A stretch of DNA of 17,961 nucleotides from Arsenophonus sp052174535 (GTDB lineage: Bacteria; Pseudomonadota; Gammaproteobacteria; Enterobacterales; Enterobacteriaceae). Made by a program: the position numbers and the translations under genes. The notes below the pieces were generated by a model. The model did no database searches and had not been told where the DNA came from. It saw nothing but the letters and a program-made list of their open reading frames with translations. This document shows, one piece after another, positions 1-9,130 of the stretch. The stretch spans positions 1 through 17,961 of the forward strand of contig JBQMRQ010000087.1 of NCBI GenBank assembly GCA_052174535.1, in the 5' to 3' direction. The stretch's first letter is position 1; every line of letters starts with the position of its first letter.

Positions 1-785
1 ACTAGTTATTGAAAAGTTAGGCCCAGTTTTCTCCTAACACTCGATAAGTATTTTCTACTATAGCTATCGCATTACGTCCATGCGCGGTACTGCCGATAAT
101 GAGCAGTAGGTAAAGGTGATGAGCTTTCTTGACAAAACGGCATATGCCTTTTTAGATAATAAATAAACGTAAGGTATATCGCTAAATCATGCAAGCACCA
201 TTGCCAATCTTCTTCAATCCATTTCTGTTTTAGTCTGCTAATGCTACTAGCAGAGAGATCATGTACTTTTTATCGAGAAACAGCATCATGGCTTCGTAAA
301 AATTACCTGCACTAATGGCTCAAAAGGTATAGCCATCATATCAACTTTTTTGGATTTTTGTATATCCAGATAAGGTGGTAACAAGTAGCTATTTAAGAAT
401 ATTCCTCTGCTTCTAGAATTTCTTAATCTTAGGTATTTTAATTTCAACATCGCCAATATCTTCCATCTATAATGATTTTCTGCGCAAATAACCAGTTACA
501 AACGACGACATAAACCCGTCAAAAAAGTGGTGTTGAGCATCTTATTAGAGCATAGCTTCGAGTTCATCCTCAGCAGCGCAGTGCATGTCATCTTCCTATA
601 TCTCTCATTACGGATGCCTTTATGCAAGGTAACATAAGTAATATTTAGTCTTATATATATCTATAAGGTATAATTTCATGCTATATCATCTCTTTGTCAT
701 TGAAGTTATTCAGAAAATCAATCAACAAGAATACTCAGTATCTTTTAAATCCCATCACTAGAAATAAGAATAACTCTCTACTGCT
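1..785 (-). mobile_element. IS256-family insertion sequence, copy 1, N-terminal half of a dead transposase, cut by the window start
   Basis: Read on the minus strand, this is the front half of an IS256-family (Transposase_mut) DDE transposase, which cuts and pastes its own element. Fragments in shifting frames follow the family order: DELEAML near 550, GYLRRKS near 490, IGDVEIKIPKI at about 414-464 (family TGIGxVxVxxPKxRD), and an AHGR remnant of the AHGRKEL block near 75-88. Many stops and indels separate them, so no active protein is possible. The C-terminal half lies beyond the left edge. The right end is placed by aligning the common tail with copies 2 and 3 (AGAAAT.AG.ATAACTCTC, ending near 785). 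By eye it is roughly 70-75% identical to copy 2 where aligned best (76-210). The family call is secure; the exact terminus is not. Confidence 0.85.
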
Positions 786-1197
786 TACTAGCAGTAGTAT
801 GCGAATTCCTGAAGCCAGATGGTATATCAATCTAGCCTGGACGACTGTTATGGAGACTTAAAGTGGAAAATTTGCGTCAAAATAAAGTTAAAAGTTTTGA
901 AATCGAAGCATAAAGTATTTAAAAACTGTTAGCCTGCTTATCTATATCTATATTTAGATATCTTCCATAAATGAGATAAATAAACTTCACGCTGTTATCT
1001 TTTTGTAGGCACAAATCCTGCTCCTTAATAGGGTTTTATTCGTCTTTGCAAGGCAAAAGCATCAGCAGTTAATTGTCGATGTTTTATGTGATCTTAAGCG
1101 AGCATTTTCTTATGGCTATTTATCGTACTTATAGATAATAGGAAATAATTTACAGACCGCCTCTTGGTCTGCAAAAATACTCAGACACTGGAAATAA

Positions 1198-1223
1198 ATT
1201 CTCTCTGTTTATGTAGAGAGAAT
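1198..1223. repeat. 9-bp perfect hairpin
   Basis: ATTCTCTCT at 1198-1206 pairs exactly with AGAGAGAAT at 1215-1223 across an 8-base loop. It follows a smaller hairpin, CAGACC (1153-1158) with GGTCTG (1166-1171), and precedes CATCCT (1255-1260) with AGGATG (1266-1271). No T-run follows on either strand, so a rho-independent terminator is not supported. Confidence 0.6.
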
Positions 1224-1428
1224 GGTATAAACACTAACCACTAGGACACTAAGGCATCCTCAAATAGGATGATATGGTCTAGCAATTTAATCAGCGTATT
1301 AAAAAGAATGGCTATAAAGCTATTATTTTACTTCTGATTAAGAGCTTGAGATCACATTTTGCATAAATATGTTTAGTTACAATCATGAATTACCCCAATC
1401 AATATTGGGTAGTAAAATCAATTGCAGT

Positions 1429-1507
1429 TTATGAAAATTAGTTTAAAGTTAAACCTGAATTATTCAGTAATATACATTTTTTAGAAAATGACAACTAATT
1501 TTCATAA
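1429..1507. repeat. 79-base multibranch palindrome with a 15-bp terminal inverted repeat
   Basis: TTATGAAAATTAGTT (1429-1443) is the exact reverse complement of AACTAATTTTCATAA (1493-1507). Three smaller palindromes lie inside: GTTTAA-AG-TTAAAC (1441-1454, sharing three bases with the outer arm), CTGAAT-T-ATTCAG (1455-1467) and CATTTT-TTAG-AAAATG (1475-1490). A further hairpin, CCCAAT-CAAT-ATTGGG, sits just to the left at 1394-1409. The unit could fold as a cloverleaf-like RNA or DNA cruciform. It lacks tRNA features: no CCA end, no GTTCRA loop, and the closing stem is far longer than 7 bp. It could be a miniature mobile element (MITE- or REP-like), a structured RNA or a chance product; no second copy was seen in the window. 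Confidence 0.6.
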
Positions 1508-1602
1508 CCATATTTCTGCAAATATTTTTAGATAACTAACAGGCTATCACGCGCATAAGCTCATCACTATACCAAATATCTTTAACAGTTATTTTTCTAA
1601 TT

Positions 1603-1626
1603 ATGCTTTCTTAATGGAGAAAGCAT
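1603..1626. repeat. 9-bp perfect hairpin
   Basis: ATGCTTTCT (1603-1611) pairs exactly with AGAAAGCAT (1618-1626) over a 6-base loop. No T-run adjoins it. Role unknown. Confidence 0.55.
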
Positions 1627-1721
1627 CCCTATCTGCTAATACATTATTTGAGGTTATATTATATCTTTTATAAGATATTAGCTAAAATGATAATAGAAGA
1701 AATTTACTGTTTATTAAAAGG

Positions 1722-1876
1722 CTACCAGATTTTACGCCAAACATATATTCAATAAACTCTTTGTTGACTATTTCAATACTAAAGAGCTATCATCAAGATT
1801 CAGCCTACTGTTCAGTTACTTAATTCTGCATGCCATATACTTTTTTTATTTTCAGGAACCAGATTAAATCTGGTAG
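1722..1876. repeat. 11-bp inverted repeat pair, with a local hairpin at the right arm
   Basis: CTACCAGATTT (1722-1732) is the exact reverse complement of AAATCTGGTAG (1866-1876), 133 bases apart. The right arm also folds on itself as ACCAGAT-TAA-ATCTGGT (1858-1874), and a run rich in T (CCATTTTTTATTTTTTAT) begins a few bases downstream at about 1882. The local hairpin plus T-rich tail resembles a plus-strand rho-independent terminator, but the T-run is displaced by about 9 bases and no gene precedes it. Confidence 0.4.
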
Positions 1877-1960
1877 GTTTGCCATTTTTTATTTTTTATA
1901 TTTCTGGAATAAGATAATGAACATTTACTTTATCTTGAGTTAAAATTTGCAATCAGCTAT

Positions 1961-1986
1961 TTTCATTATACTGTCGTATAATGAAA
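1961..1986. repeat. 11-bp perfect hairpin with a 4-base loop
   Basis: TTTCATTATAC (1961-1971) pairs exactly with GTATAATGAAA (1976-1986) around TGTC. A second hairpin, TTGATAA (2002-2008) with TTATCAA (2016-2022), follows 15 bases later. For base composition like this, a perfect 11-bp stem with a short loop is expected about 0.1 times in the window by my rough estimate. Confidence 0.6.
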
Positions 1987-2377
1987 TATTAAAAATATAA
2001 TTTGATAATCTTGGCTTATCAATAAAAAGATTTATCCGATATAATAATTACTTCTATTTAACGATATGGAGTTTTAGATGAACAATACAGTATTATTAGC
2101 ACAAATTATATCATAAACAACTTCCCATACTTATCTGCATATAAGTATTTAATATTCCCTTATAAAAGTATTATTTCTCATACACTCTAGTCATTTATTT
2201 AAACAAATTAAGTCAAAAAATTTTTTACTATACGCTTAGTTTTCAGTACCAGTTTATATTCATATCTTCATTTTCTAATTTAAAAGAATTAACTGTTTAT
2301 AGTGTATCAGTTCATTTAGATAAATTATTAATTTATAATTAATTTATTTTAGAAATAAATTTTATTAGTAAATCTAG

Positions 2378-2775
2378 TGTATGGGGCTAGGTCAGCCTAC
2401 TCTTCCGTATTGATGCTTCATAAATCTGTTTTCTATTCTTAAAATTGAACCTTGTTTGCCACTATTGGCAGCAGGGCAAATTCCATTAGCCAGTTTCCAG
2501 TTTTATGAGCAGACAGAAAAAGCTTAAATGTTCTTAAAATGGTTATTTTGTTGAGCTATAAGCACTTCGTGCTTCGTACTTCGTGCTTTGCGTGTTAGTC
2601 ATGGTCTCACTGTTATAAAAGCTGATTTAATCAGTTCGCTTATTCTTATTAATAACCAGTGCGCTGACGGAAGCCATAGAATTCTGGTGAATTCTCAATT
2701 TCTTCAGCATCTTTCTCGCTGTATGAGACTCTTTGCTGAAAACCTTGTAAACAAAATATTAAAGGTTATTAACTA
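2378..2775 (-). mobile_element. IS256-family insertion sequence fragment: transposase C-terminus and left terminus only
   Basis: This aligns with the left end and C-terminal third of IS copy 2 (6466-6860). Shared landmarks include the terminal GTATG block, the AGCACTTCGTGCTT motif, GCTGATT(T/C)AATCAG, and the minus-strand relic of the C-terminal segment with NPIESxFxTVR. Relative to copy 2 it carries a local direct duplication near 2565-2590 (ACTTCGTGCTTCGT followed by ACTTCGTGCTTTGC). Similarity stops at about 2775, where the catalytic core should begin. TTCAGAAAATCAATCA, found near the right end of IS copy 1 at about 709-724, reappears at about 2856-2871, so the fragment may be a whole element with a large internal deletion. 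The plus-strand open frame over this region is an antisense shadow. Confidence 0.75.
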
Positions 2776-2855
2776 TGACCTGATCGAGAGGGCTATACTA
2801 CTTTAGCTATTTCATGATATGAATACTTATTTTATACTCTACAATATGTTAATAT
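2776..2855. repeat. Dispersed diverged repeat, copy A (partner at 10115-10205)
   Basis: The segment ending in TTTTATACTCTACAATATG and then TTAATATTTC aligns with TTTTATACTCTGCGGTATG plus TTAATTTC at about 10173-10200. Weaker similarity extends left through CTATAC and TATTCATGA-like blocks. On the minus strand both read as related peptides (INILxSIKxVFIS here, INIPQSIKQHSVMNISDAV there), which hints at a shared decayed coding sequence. It abuts the broken edge of the IS fragment at 2775. I cannot name the element. Confidence 0.4.
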
Positions 2856-4400
2856 TTCAGAAAATCAATCAGATGGCTCGAAATAAACTTCCTAGATAAG
2901 AGAAATTGGATAAAATCAGAAAGACAATATGCAATTCATGTCTTATATCTATTGTTTATTGGAGTGATTCATGATCTCTACCACAAAAAAATTGATAATG
3001 ACACAGCAACTAAATTTTTTATGACACCCAAAAAAGACCATCAGAGTGATGCGTCCGAGTCTTGGTTTCTAATTTTTCTATAAATATAAGTACTATCCCA
3101 CTTTTAGTCACAATTATCCTGGGTTTTTAGCAATAGCTCAGGATCAAAATCAATGGCGCTGGATGAATTGTATTAATAGGAAGCTGAAAGTATCCTTTTC
3201 AATAAATTCATTTATTTATAGGGGGCTATGGATAGTTCCCATCTCATTCACTCCTAAAACAAATACAAAGATAACTTAGCTGATAGACCTGATGGAATAC
3301 GGATAGAATGATAATTTCTATTTCTCTAGCAAGAAATCCCAGAGAGTAATTTATCCAGATCTACATTCTCTATAACCAACTAAACTGCTTTTCACTATTG
3401 ATGATGTATGAAATAAATTTCTTGAAAAACACTGTAAAAGTATTAACTTGTATATCCATCATCTATCTGTTAAGCGAATATTTAACTGTAGCATTTGTGC
3501 CATAAGTCTGTTCTCCAGCGCTATTGCTACTCTTCTTTATAAATATATTTCTATCGCCGTTTTTCTGCCAAAGTTGTAATTTAAAAGCTTGCAGTTCATG
3601 AGACTTTAAAACTACCTAGCAATGGTTAAAACATAGTGATTCATATCTTATCCGACTATAAACTTGTAATACGTTATTTTCATTGTTTCGCGCTCTTACC
3701 CAATGCTATGCTGCAGTGAGTACAAAAATAGAGTTAAAATTGATATCTTCTGTGTCTTGCATGCTTATGGTTCATAGCTCAATTAACATCTCTAGATGTT
3801 CATGTCTCCGTCACTCATAGCAGTTTAGATATTAAACATGCTATATGGGTTTGAGCTGTCCTTCAAAAGAGAGCTGAGAAATAGATATAACGAGGCGTTG
3901 TCATCCGGTTGCTATGTTACGAATATGATCTGATAAATCCCACTGTCTTCCTGGTATGGAGTATATTCAAGCAAGTAAGCAATATAAGCGTACTCTTAAA
4001 GGCACAGTACGAAGCCATTACTGTAAAGTGCATTTCGCTAAAAAAACGAAAGAGCGTGGCATACCATGAGATACTATTGACACTACACCCTTAAACAGTT
4101 CACCGGTATCCGTATCAAAACTGTGCATTACCGAAGAGGAGAGGTGTTGTACATTATTAGTACAACTATCTAACTTAAATAGTATCGATAGTAGAGCCTG
4201 AAGAAGAAAGAGATCATTGAGTGCTATATTATCCATATTCTAGCAAGGCGTTTTAAGATGCTGCGTTATTATGATTTATTATCGAATCCTACCTAAACGA
4301 GGCACTTTATTACTGAAGGTATAAAGCACTGTAAATAACGGCTTGCAAACAATTAAAGTTCACCGTTATGATTAAAAGAATTTCTTCGCACAGATATCCC

Positions 4401-4430
4401 ATACAGAATGTCTTCTGTATGAGAAGACAT
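4401..4430. repeat. Two overlapping, mutually exclusive perfect hairpins
   Basis: ATACAGAA (4401-4408) pairs with TTCTGTAT (4413-4420) across TGTC. The alternative, ATGTCTTCT (4408-4416) with AGAAGACAT (4422-4430) across GTATG, uses part of the same bases, so only one can form at a time. This is the geometry of an attenuator or RNA switch. It is embedded in unreadable sequence with no T-run immediately after and no gene I can link it to, so function is speculative. Confidence 0.6.
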
Positions 4431-5069
4431 GATACTTTTACCGACGCTTAGGTTTTGTAACAAGAAACGGAATTATTATCAGAAAGAATCCATAAAATAA
4501 AAAACTAAAATTATTAAACTAAACCTAGAGTTAATGTCACTAAAATTAGTGCAATTATAAATCAAGAATACAGACTCAAATAAAATTTTTACTTATGCTT
4601 ACAATAGTAGCATGGTAAGCTAATTCTAGTATTCTTTTAATAAAAAATGAATGTTTTATCTACTCTTAAAAAGTAATTTGATTTCTTAATCATGAACGAA
4701 TTTCAGTCTTAATCATCTAAGATCGACAGGGTTATATGAGCGATGAGATTCTTGAAGAGTTTATACACAGCACATCAGCTATTTTCTTAAGTCAATCATC
4801 AATAAAGAGTTCATCCTGTATTCGGATGAAGGTAAGGATACGTAACTTTTACCATCTAGCATTAAGTTAGTCACCGTCCCCATAATAAGATTAGGTAATT
4901 AGAGAATTATTTGCTAAAGAATTGCATATTTAAAATGTGAACAGTTTTATTAGCGATTGAAAGGATATGGGCTAAGTAAATACATGGTACAGACTTGTTT
5001 TATTTACCAAATTATCTGATCTGGAGAAAATTGTTTGAACTTATAATAATTAAAATATAGAAGTAGCTA

Positions 5070-5098
5070 TTGTTATTTTCTCTTCAAGAAAATAACAA
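5070..5098. repeat. 12-bp perfect hairpin
   Basis: TTGTTATTTTCT (5070-5081) is the exact reverse complement of AGAAAATAACAA (5087-5098), with loop CTTCA. There is no T-run beyond either arm, so it is not a standard terminator. It sits just below the 3' end of the unidentified minus-strand remnant at 5130-6230 and could once have been that gene's downstream structure. Confidence 0.6.
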
Positions 5099-5129
5099 CT
5101 GTTAGCAACATGGGTATTTTTATCACTTA

Positions 5130-6230
5130 AAATTCTGTTTCCTTATAGAGATAGAGACAGATAAATATTATTTTTATTTTCCTCATCGTTTGGTTGCCAA
5201 TATGAATTCTTTAACTTATAAATCTCCCGTTTTCTTTTTTCTTGTTGTTACTCTTTTTCTTCCTGCTCTGATGTCAGATTCCGATTATTAAAATTACCAT
5301 ATTAGTTTCTATATCATAACAAATACTGTAATTTGACAAATTATTCGCTTTAGTTAGTTGCTTAATATTATATCTAAATATTTTTAATAATGGAACACTC
5401 ACCCATTTTAAAACACAGGTTTTTAATGGAAAAGAACCACTAAACTCCACCTGATTACCATAATGCTTACGGGTTATTTCATAAATTATCCTATCTATCG
5501 CTTTTCTAATATGGATATAAGTCTTGACTAATTTTTAATATTTTCTTTTTATACAACATCTGATAGAGTCAATAAGGTAACATTACCTCAACCATGTCAA
5601 TAATTAAGTTTAGCTTTTTTCTCTAAAAAAACCCAATTATCAATTTAAACCAAAATTTTCTGTTTTTCTAGAATCTTTAGAATAGACTACATTTGTTTCA
5701 ATTCTTATTACAGAAAGATAATATAGTAACTTTCTTAAATCTTCATATGCTCTACTACTCTTTGATCTATATTGTTCTTATAAAAATCATATGGTCTAAA
5801 ATAAACAGTACTACTAATTTTCTCATGATTATTAATAGATTCTTGTAATTTAGAAATAGCGTAAATTAAACATCCTTATCAAAAACGATTGCTATCCCAT
5901 ACCAAACATTTTGGACTATAACTATATTATTGTGTTACTATTTTTATACCTTGGCGTATCGATATCAGCACCTTTTAAAGCAAAAATGAGTGTTCCATGT
6001 TAGCTATTTCATCTCTAAATTTTGAAAGCTAAACTTCATCAGTAATAAAAAATCTATCTCCTGTTTTCGAGGGCGTAAAGTTTTTAAATTGTTTTCGCTC
6101 TTTATTTCTACTATCTGTTTAGAGTTATTATTAGAGCTAGGTAGAGCGTGATCAGCACCTTGTCTTCTTCCCTTAGCTCGTTTTTCAATTTTTAAAAACT
6201 GTAAAACGTGATAAAATATCGACTTTTAAA
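5130..6230 (-). pseudogene. Unidentified possible gene remnant, minus strand
   Basis: I do not recognise this. Three minus-strand pieces have protein-like, hydrophilic composition. The first runs through IEKRAKGRRQGADHALPSS (about 6060-6225), continuing after a frame change as DRFFITDEV (about 6025-6055). The second is an 86-codon open stretch at 5534-5274 without an early ATG, containing IRKAIDRIIYEITRKHYG. The third, in a shifted frame, is glutamate- and lysine-rich (NRNLTSEQEEKE, about 5140-5285). Placed end to end they would make about 350 residues. The longest piece is not longer than chance predicts at this A+T content, and no motif was identified, so the whole may be coincidence. It ends just above the 12-bp hairpin at 5070-5098 and begins about 230 bp from the left end of IS copy 2. 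Confidence 0.22.
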
Positions 6231-6461
6231 AACTAATTATTGATAGTTAAAACCAGTATACAGTAAAACTTATATCTATTCATATAGATGCATAGATGCA
6301 GCTAAAAATCCATTTAAGTTATACATAACTAATTTTTAATCAAAATTCTACTCTTGAATCTATAAATAACTTCTCATCTGGTAATATCATTAGATAGCAG
6401 ATTTTTGCTTTTTATTGATAAAAATAACCTATCACCATACAAAAGTGAGTTATCAGAAAAT

Positions 6462-7884
6462 CTGATGTATGACGATCAGGCTAACGCTTCGCTATGATTC
6501 TTCGTGAATCTGTTCTTCATCCTTAAATTAGATGTTGTTTATAAGTATGGTCGCCAGCTAAAAAATTCCATTAGTCGATTTCTAGTTTCATGAGAAAACG
6601 GAAGCAGCTTAAATACTATTGAAACGATTGTTTTTGTTGAGCTACAGCACTTCGTGCTTACGCGTTAGCTATAATCTTACTGTTACAAAAGCTGATTCAA
6701 TCAGATTTTTTATTTTTATTAATTCCAAATGCCCTGATGGGAAGTCATGGAATGTCAGCCGTTCTTCTCCATCTTTCTTGAGCTTTTTCATCGCTGCAGG
6801 ATGATACTTAGCTGATAACCTTGCCAACAAAGGATTAAAGGTTTTATTAGCGACGTCAAGTATCTCTGCTACTAAGACTCCAGCAGCACATACTTATCCT
6901 TCGGTGCTACATGCTTTTAGGGGGGGGGAGCGAAACCAACTAGATTACTTATTTTGTGTACTTAACAGCCATTTATGTTGCATGTTCAGGAACATCTTTA
7001 CTATTGCATTTCAAAACTAAGGACGCCATCTACTGCACTAAGCTCTAGGAGATACGATTAAGTTTTGCCACTCACCAATCCATTAAAAAAGTTATTCCCA
7101 ATTTGCTTCTAATTTTTATAATCATTTTTAACTGAAACGAGCTCCTTACGTCCATACACACTGCTGCCGATAATGAATAACAGACAAAAGATGATCAGTT
7201 TTCATGATAGGACGGTTTTATGCCTATCGGTAAAAATAAACGTAGCGTATATCGTTTTAAATCATGTAACTACTACTGTTTATGCTCTTCAAGTCATTGC
7301 TGTTTCAGTTTTTTTATGATACTAGGAAAAAGCCCATGTTATTTTTATCAAAAGCCCGTAGTATTCTTCTAAGAACTTAATTAAAATCACTAATGAATAT
7401 GTCTTACCAGTAGATTATGATAAAAACTCTTTAACATTTTTTGCACGCTCCAGATGAGGAGCGACACAAGGGATTTTTATAAGGATATTTCGTTGCTGCT
7501 TAAGAATTTCTTATCTTAAGCGCTTTAATCTCAACATCGCCAATACCAGTCTGTATAAGTTTACGATAGAAAAAATCGCTATAAACGAGGACATATACAC
7601 GCGTCGATAAAGGGATATTTAGAATATTGTTGGAACCGTGACTTCGAGTATAGTTAAAAGTCTCAATAGTTGGTGCTATCAACTCTCCCTGTCACAGCAT
7701 TACGGATGAACTCATACAAGGGGATCACAGGTAATATCTAGTTTCGCAGATACCTATAGTCTAGATTTTTTCATGGTATATCATCTCGCTATTGTTGAGA
7801 TTATTCACAAAATTAATCAGAAGAATACATGTCAGAATTTCTGAAATACCATACATTAGAAATGAGCATATCTCTCTTTTAATG
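6462..7884 (-). mobile_element. IS256-family insertion sequence, copy 2, full length but dead
   Basis: This is the most complete copy, about 1.4 kb, with the transposase read on the minus strand from about 7750 to 6490. In order: the N-terminal DPL.EFIRNA-like block (about 7700), RKLIQTGIGDVEIKALKIRN (7500-7560), KCTKNVKE/LLPWLYLKG-type relics (about 7400-7450), AHGRKEL block (7139-7165), VDGVLSFEM (about 7020-7035, the family GDGALGFW block whose Asp is catalytic), LTFYDFPSGH (about 6738-6770), and LIESAFVTVRL (about 6680-6712, family NPIESTFATVR with the catalytic Glu still encoded). Stops and frameshifts separate every block. The left terminus has GTATG; the right terminus is placed where tails of copies 1-3 stop aligning. 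A run of nine G at 6920-6928 interrupts the gene. The plus-strand frame at 6619-6804 is its antisense shadow. Confidence 0.88.
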
Positions 7885-8254
7885 TTATCATTTTAGGATC
7901 ATTTTTTACTAAATTGAGCTAATGATCTTACCGATTGGATCACGTTTTACAGTAGATCGAATTTTAGGCGCAGAGAAGTTCCTAAACAAAAATCTGTATT
8001 ATTCCAACTTTTTAAATTATTAAAGAGCAAGGTGAGAGGGGGATTGTTTGGATTGTCTTTTATTATTAATAAATAACAAAATTTATATTTGTAAACCACA
8101 AAAGCTATTATTTTGAGAAATTTTACTTAACTAATTATTTTATTTGTTATTTTATTTTTTTATTTAAAATTCTATTGCCTTTAAGGTGCCAATACTTAAT
8201 TTTTAATTAGAGAAATAATAGAAAAACAAGAATAAAAATATATTTAAAATAATA

Positions 8255-8274
8255 GCGCTTACTGAGGTAAGCGC
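8255..8274 (-). terminator. GC-rich perfect hairpin, possible relic terminator
   Basis: GCGCTTAC (8255-8262) pairs exactly with GTAAGCGC (8267-8274) around TGAG. It is the most GC-rich hairpin in the neighbourhood. Read on the minus strand it is followed by TATTATTTTAAATAT, a weak T-rich tail, so a minus-strand terminator is possible. No gene survives upstream on that strand to assign it to. Confidence 0.35.
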
Positions 8275-9110
8275 GGTATTAAACCATTACTGAGACGATC
8301 TAAACATCATGATAGATGTTTTCTAAACTCTAAGTGTTGGATAATCTGTGATTATGGATAAAACTCAAAGTCATTTATTGCTATTCCTAAATGTTGATAT
8401 TTTAAATGTTGCTTCATTTTATTACTATTTTTGCAAAGACTACCTCACCAGAATGAGGACATCCAATTCAATATTTAGAACAGCAATATCTCTTCTTGAA
8501 TTCAGGGATCATACTGAATCTAATTCTCTACACGGAGAACAAATGCACTATCAATTAATCTTATTATCTACTAAGACGTAAACAAAATTGCTTTAACAAT
8601 GTGTTAATTGAATATATTCTTTAAATATGGTAGTTTATTAAATATTACTGAGTAGTGGAGTATGTTTAGTATTAATTTTAGTTATTAAAAAACTATATTC
8701 GTAATATTTACTAGCTATTCAAGCGTGCATGTAAGGAGATTAACTAATTCAAGAGTATCTCTTAACTTACGGTTAGCTCATTTTAAATTGACTTAATTAA
8801 CTCTTTTCTAATTCCTGCATATCCAATCAGCAGGTATAAACTTATGTTAAACCTAATTCTAAGCGTCTTTTACTCTAAAAATAATTGTTATATTCTCAAA
8901 CTTCAATCTAATCTATTTTAATATTTATGCCCATATAAATACTAACTTTGTTATATTTTAAAATATTCTATTGGTAGTTAAATACTATAAAAATAGTAAA
9001 ATAATGAGTGCTTATATGAGGTTAAAATATAGAGTTAGAAAACGCCGAGATTTTATATTATCGTAAGTAAAACTTACCTAAGATATTAATTTTACTAAAC
9101 AAGAAAATAA

Positions 9111-9130
9111 TTTTATCGAAAGCGATAAAA
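9111..9130. repeat. 8-bp perfect hairpin with an AAAG loop
   Basis: TTTTATCG (9111-9118) pairs with CGATAAAA (9123-9130). GTAAGT-AAA-ACTTAC lies 35 bases to the left. Neither adjoins a recognisable gene. Confidence 0.5.

Larger units (their letters stand above)
786..2377. other. Gene-free stretch rich in perfect hairpins
   Basis: I find no recognisable protein remnant in any frame over these 1.6 kb. It holds an unusual number of perfect short-loop inverted repeats: 1153-1171 (6 bp), 1198-1223 (9 bp), 1255-1271 (6 bp), 1394-1409 (6 bp), 1429-1507 (15 bp, multibranch), 1603-1626 (9 bp), 1661-1678 (7 bp), 1858-1874 (7 bp), 1961-1986 (11 bp) and 2002-2022 (7 bp). The last 350 bases (2030-2377) are very AT-rich and show nothing. 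The stretch separates the right end of IS copy 1 from the left end of the next IS fragment. Confidence 0.7.
2776..5129. other. Long stretch without an identifiable gene
   Basis: Nothing here can be assigned to a family. The region at 2776-2855 resembles 10115-10205 (see the dispersed repeat). A few plus-strand stretches read as plausibly hydrophilic protein, for example around 2966-3080 (beginning IHDLYHKKIDNDTATKFF) and 3961-4257 (SKQYKRTLKGTVRSHYCKVH), but they are broken by stops and match nothing I recognise. Their open lengths are within chance expectation. Structured DNA is found at 4401-4430 and 5070-5098. The opposing small frames at 3909-4094 and 4018-4236 overlap on both strands, and neither is supported. 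Confidence 0.6.

Noticed and set aside
1200..1260. tRNA-like string on the minus strand (CCTAGTGGTTAGTG resembles a D-arm)
   Set aside because: No anticodon arm of proper size, no T-loop GTTCRA motif and no acceptor stem can be drawn; coincidence.
2588..2806. 72-codon plus-strand open frame
   Set aside because: It is antisense to the IS256 transposase C-terminal fragment; the real similarity is on the minus strand.
3909..4236. Overlapping small frames on both strands (3909-4094 plus, 4018-4236 minus)
   Set aside because: Neither has a ribosome binding site or recognisable motif; a third frame on the plus strand looks more protein-like but is also broken.
6619..6804. 61-codon plus-strand open frame
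   Set aside because: It is antisense to the C-terminal blocks (LTFYDFP, IESAFVTVR) of IS copy 2.
7500..7682. 60-codon minus-strand open frame as an independent gene
   Set aside because: It is simply the longest surviving in-frame piece of the IS copy 2 transposase (TGIGDVEIKALKIRN block), not a separate gene.
8348..8581. 77-codon plus-strand open frame
   Set aside because: There is no ribosome binding site, no motif, and its length is within chance expectation for this base composition.
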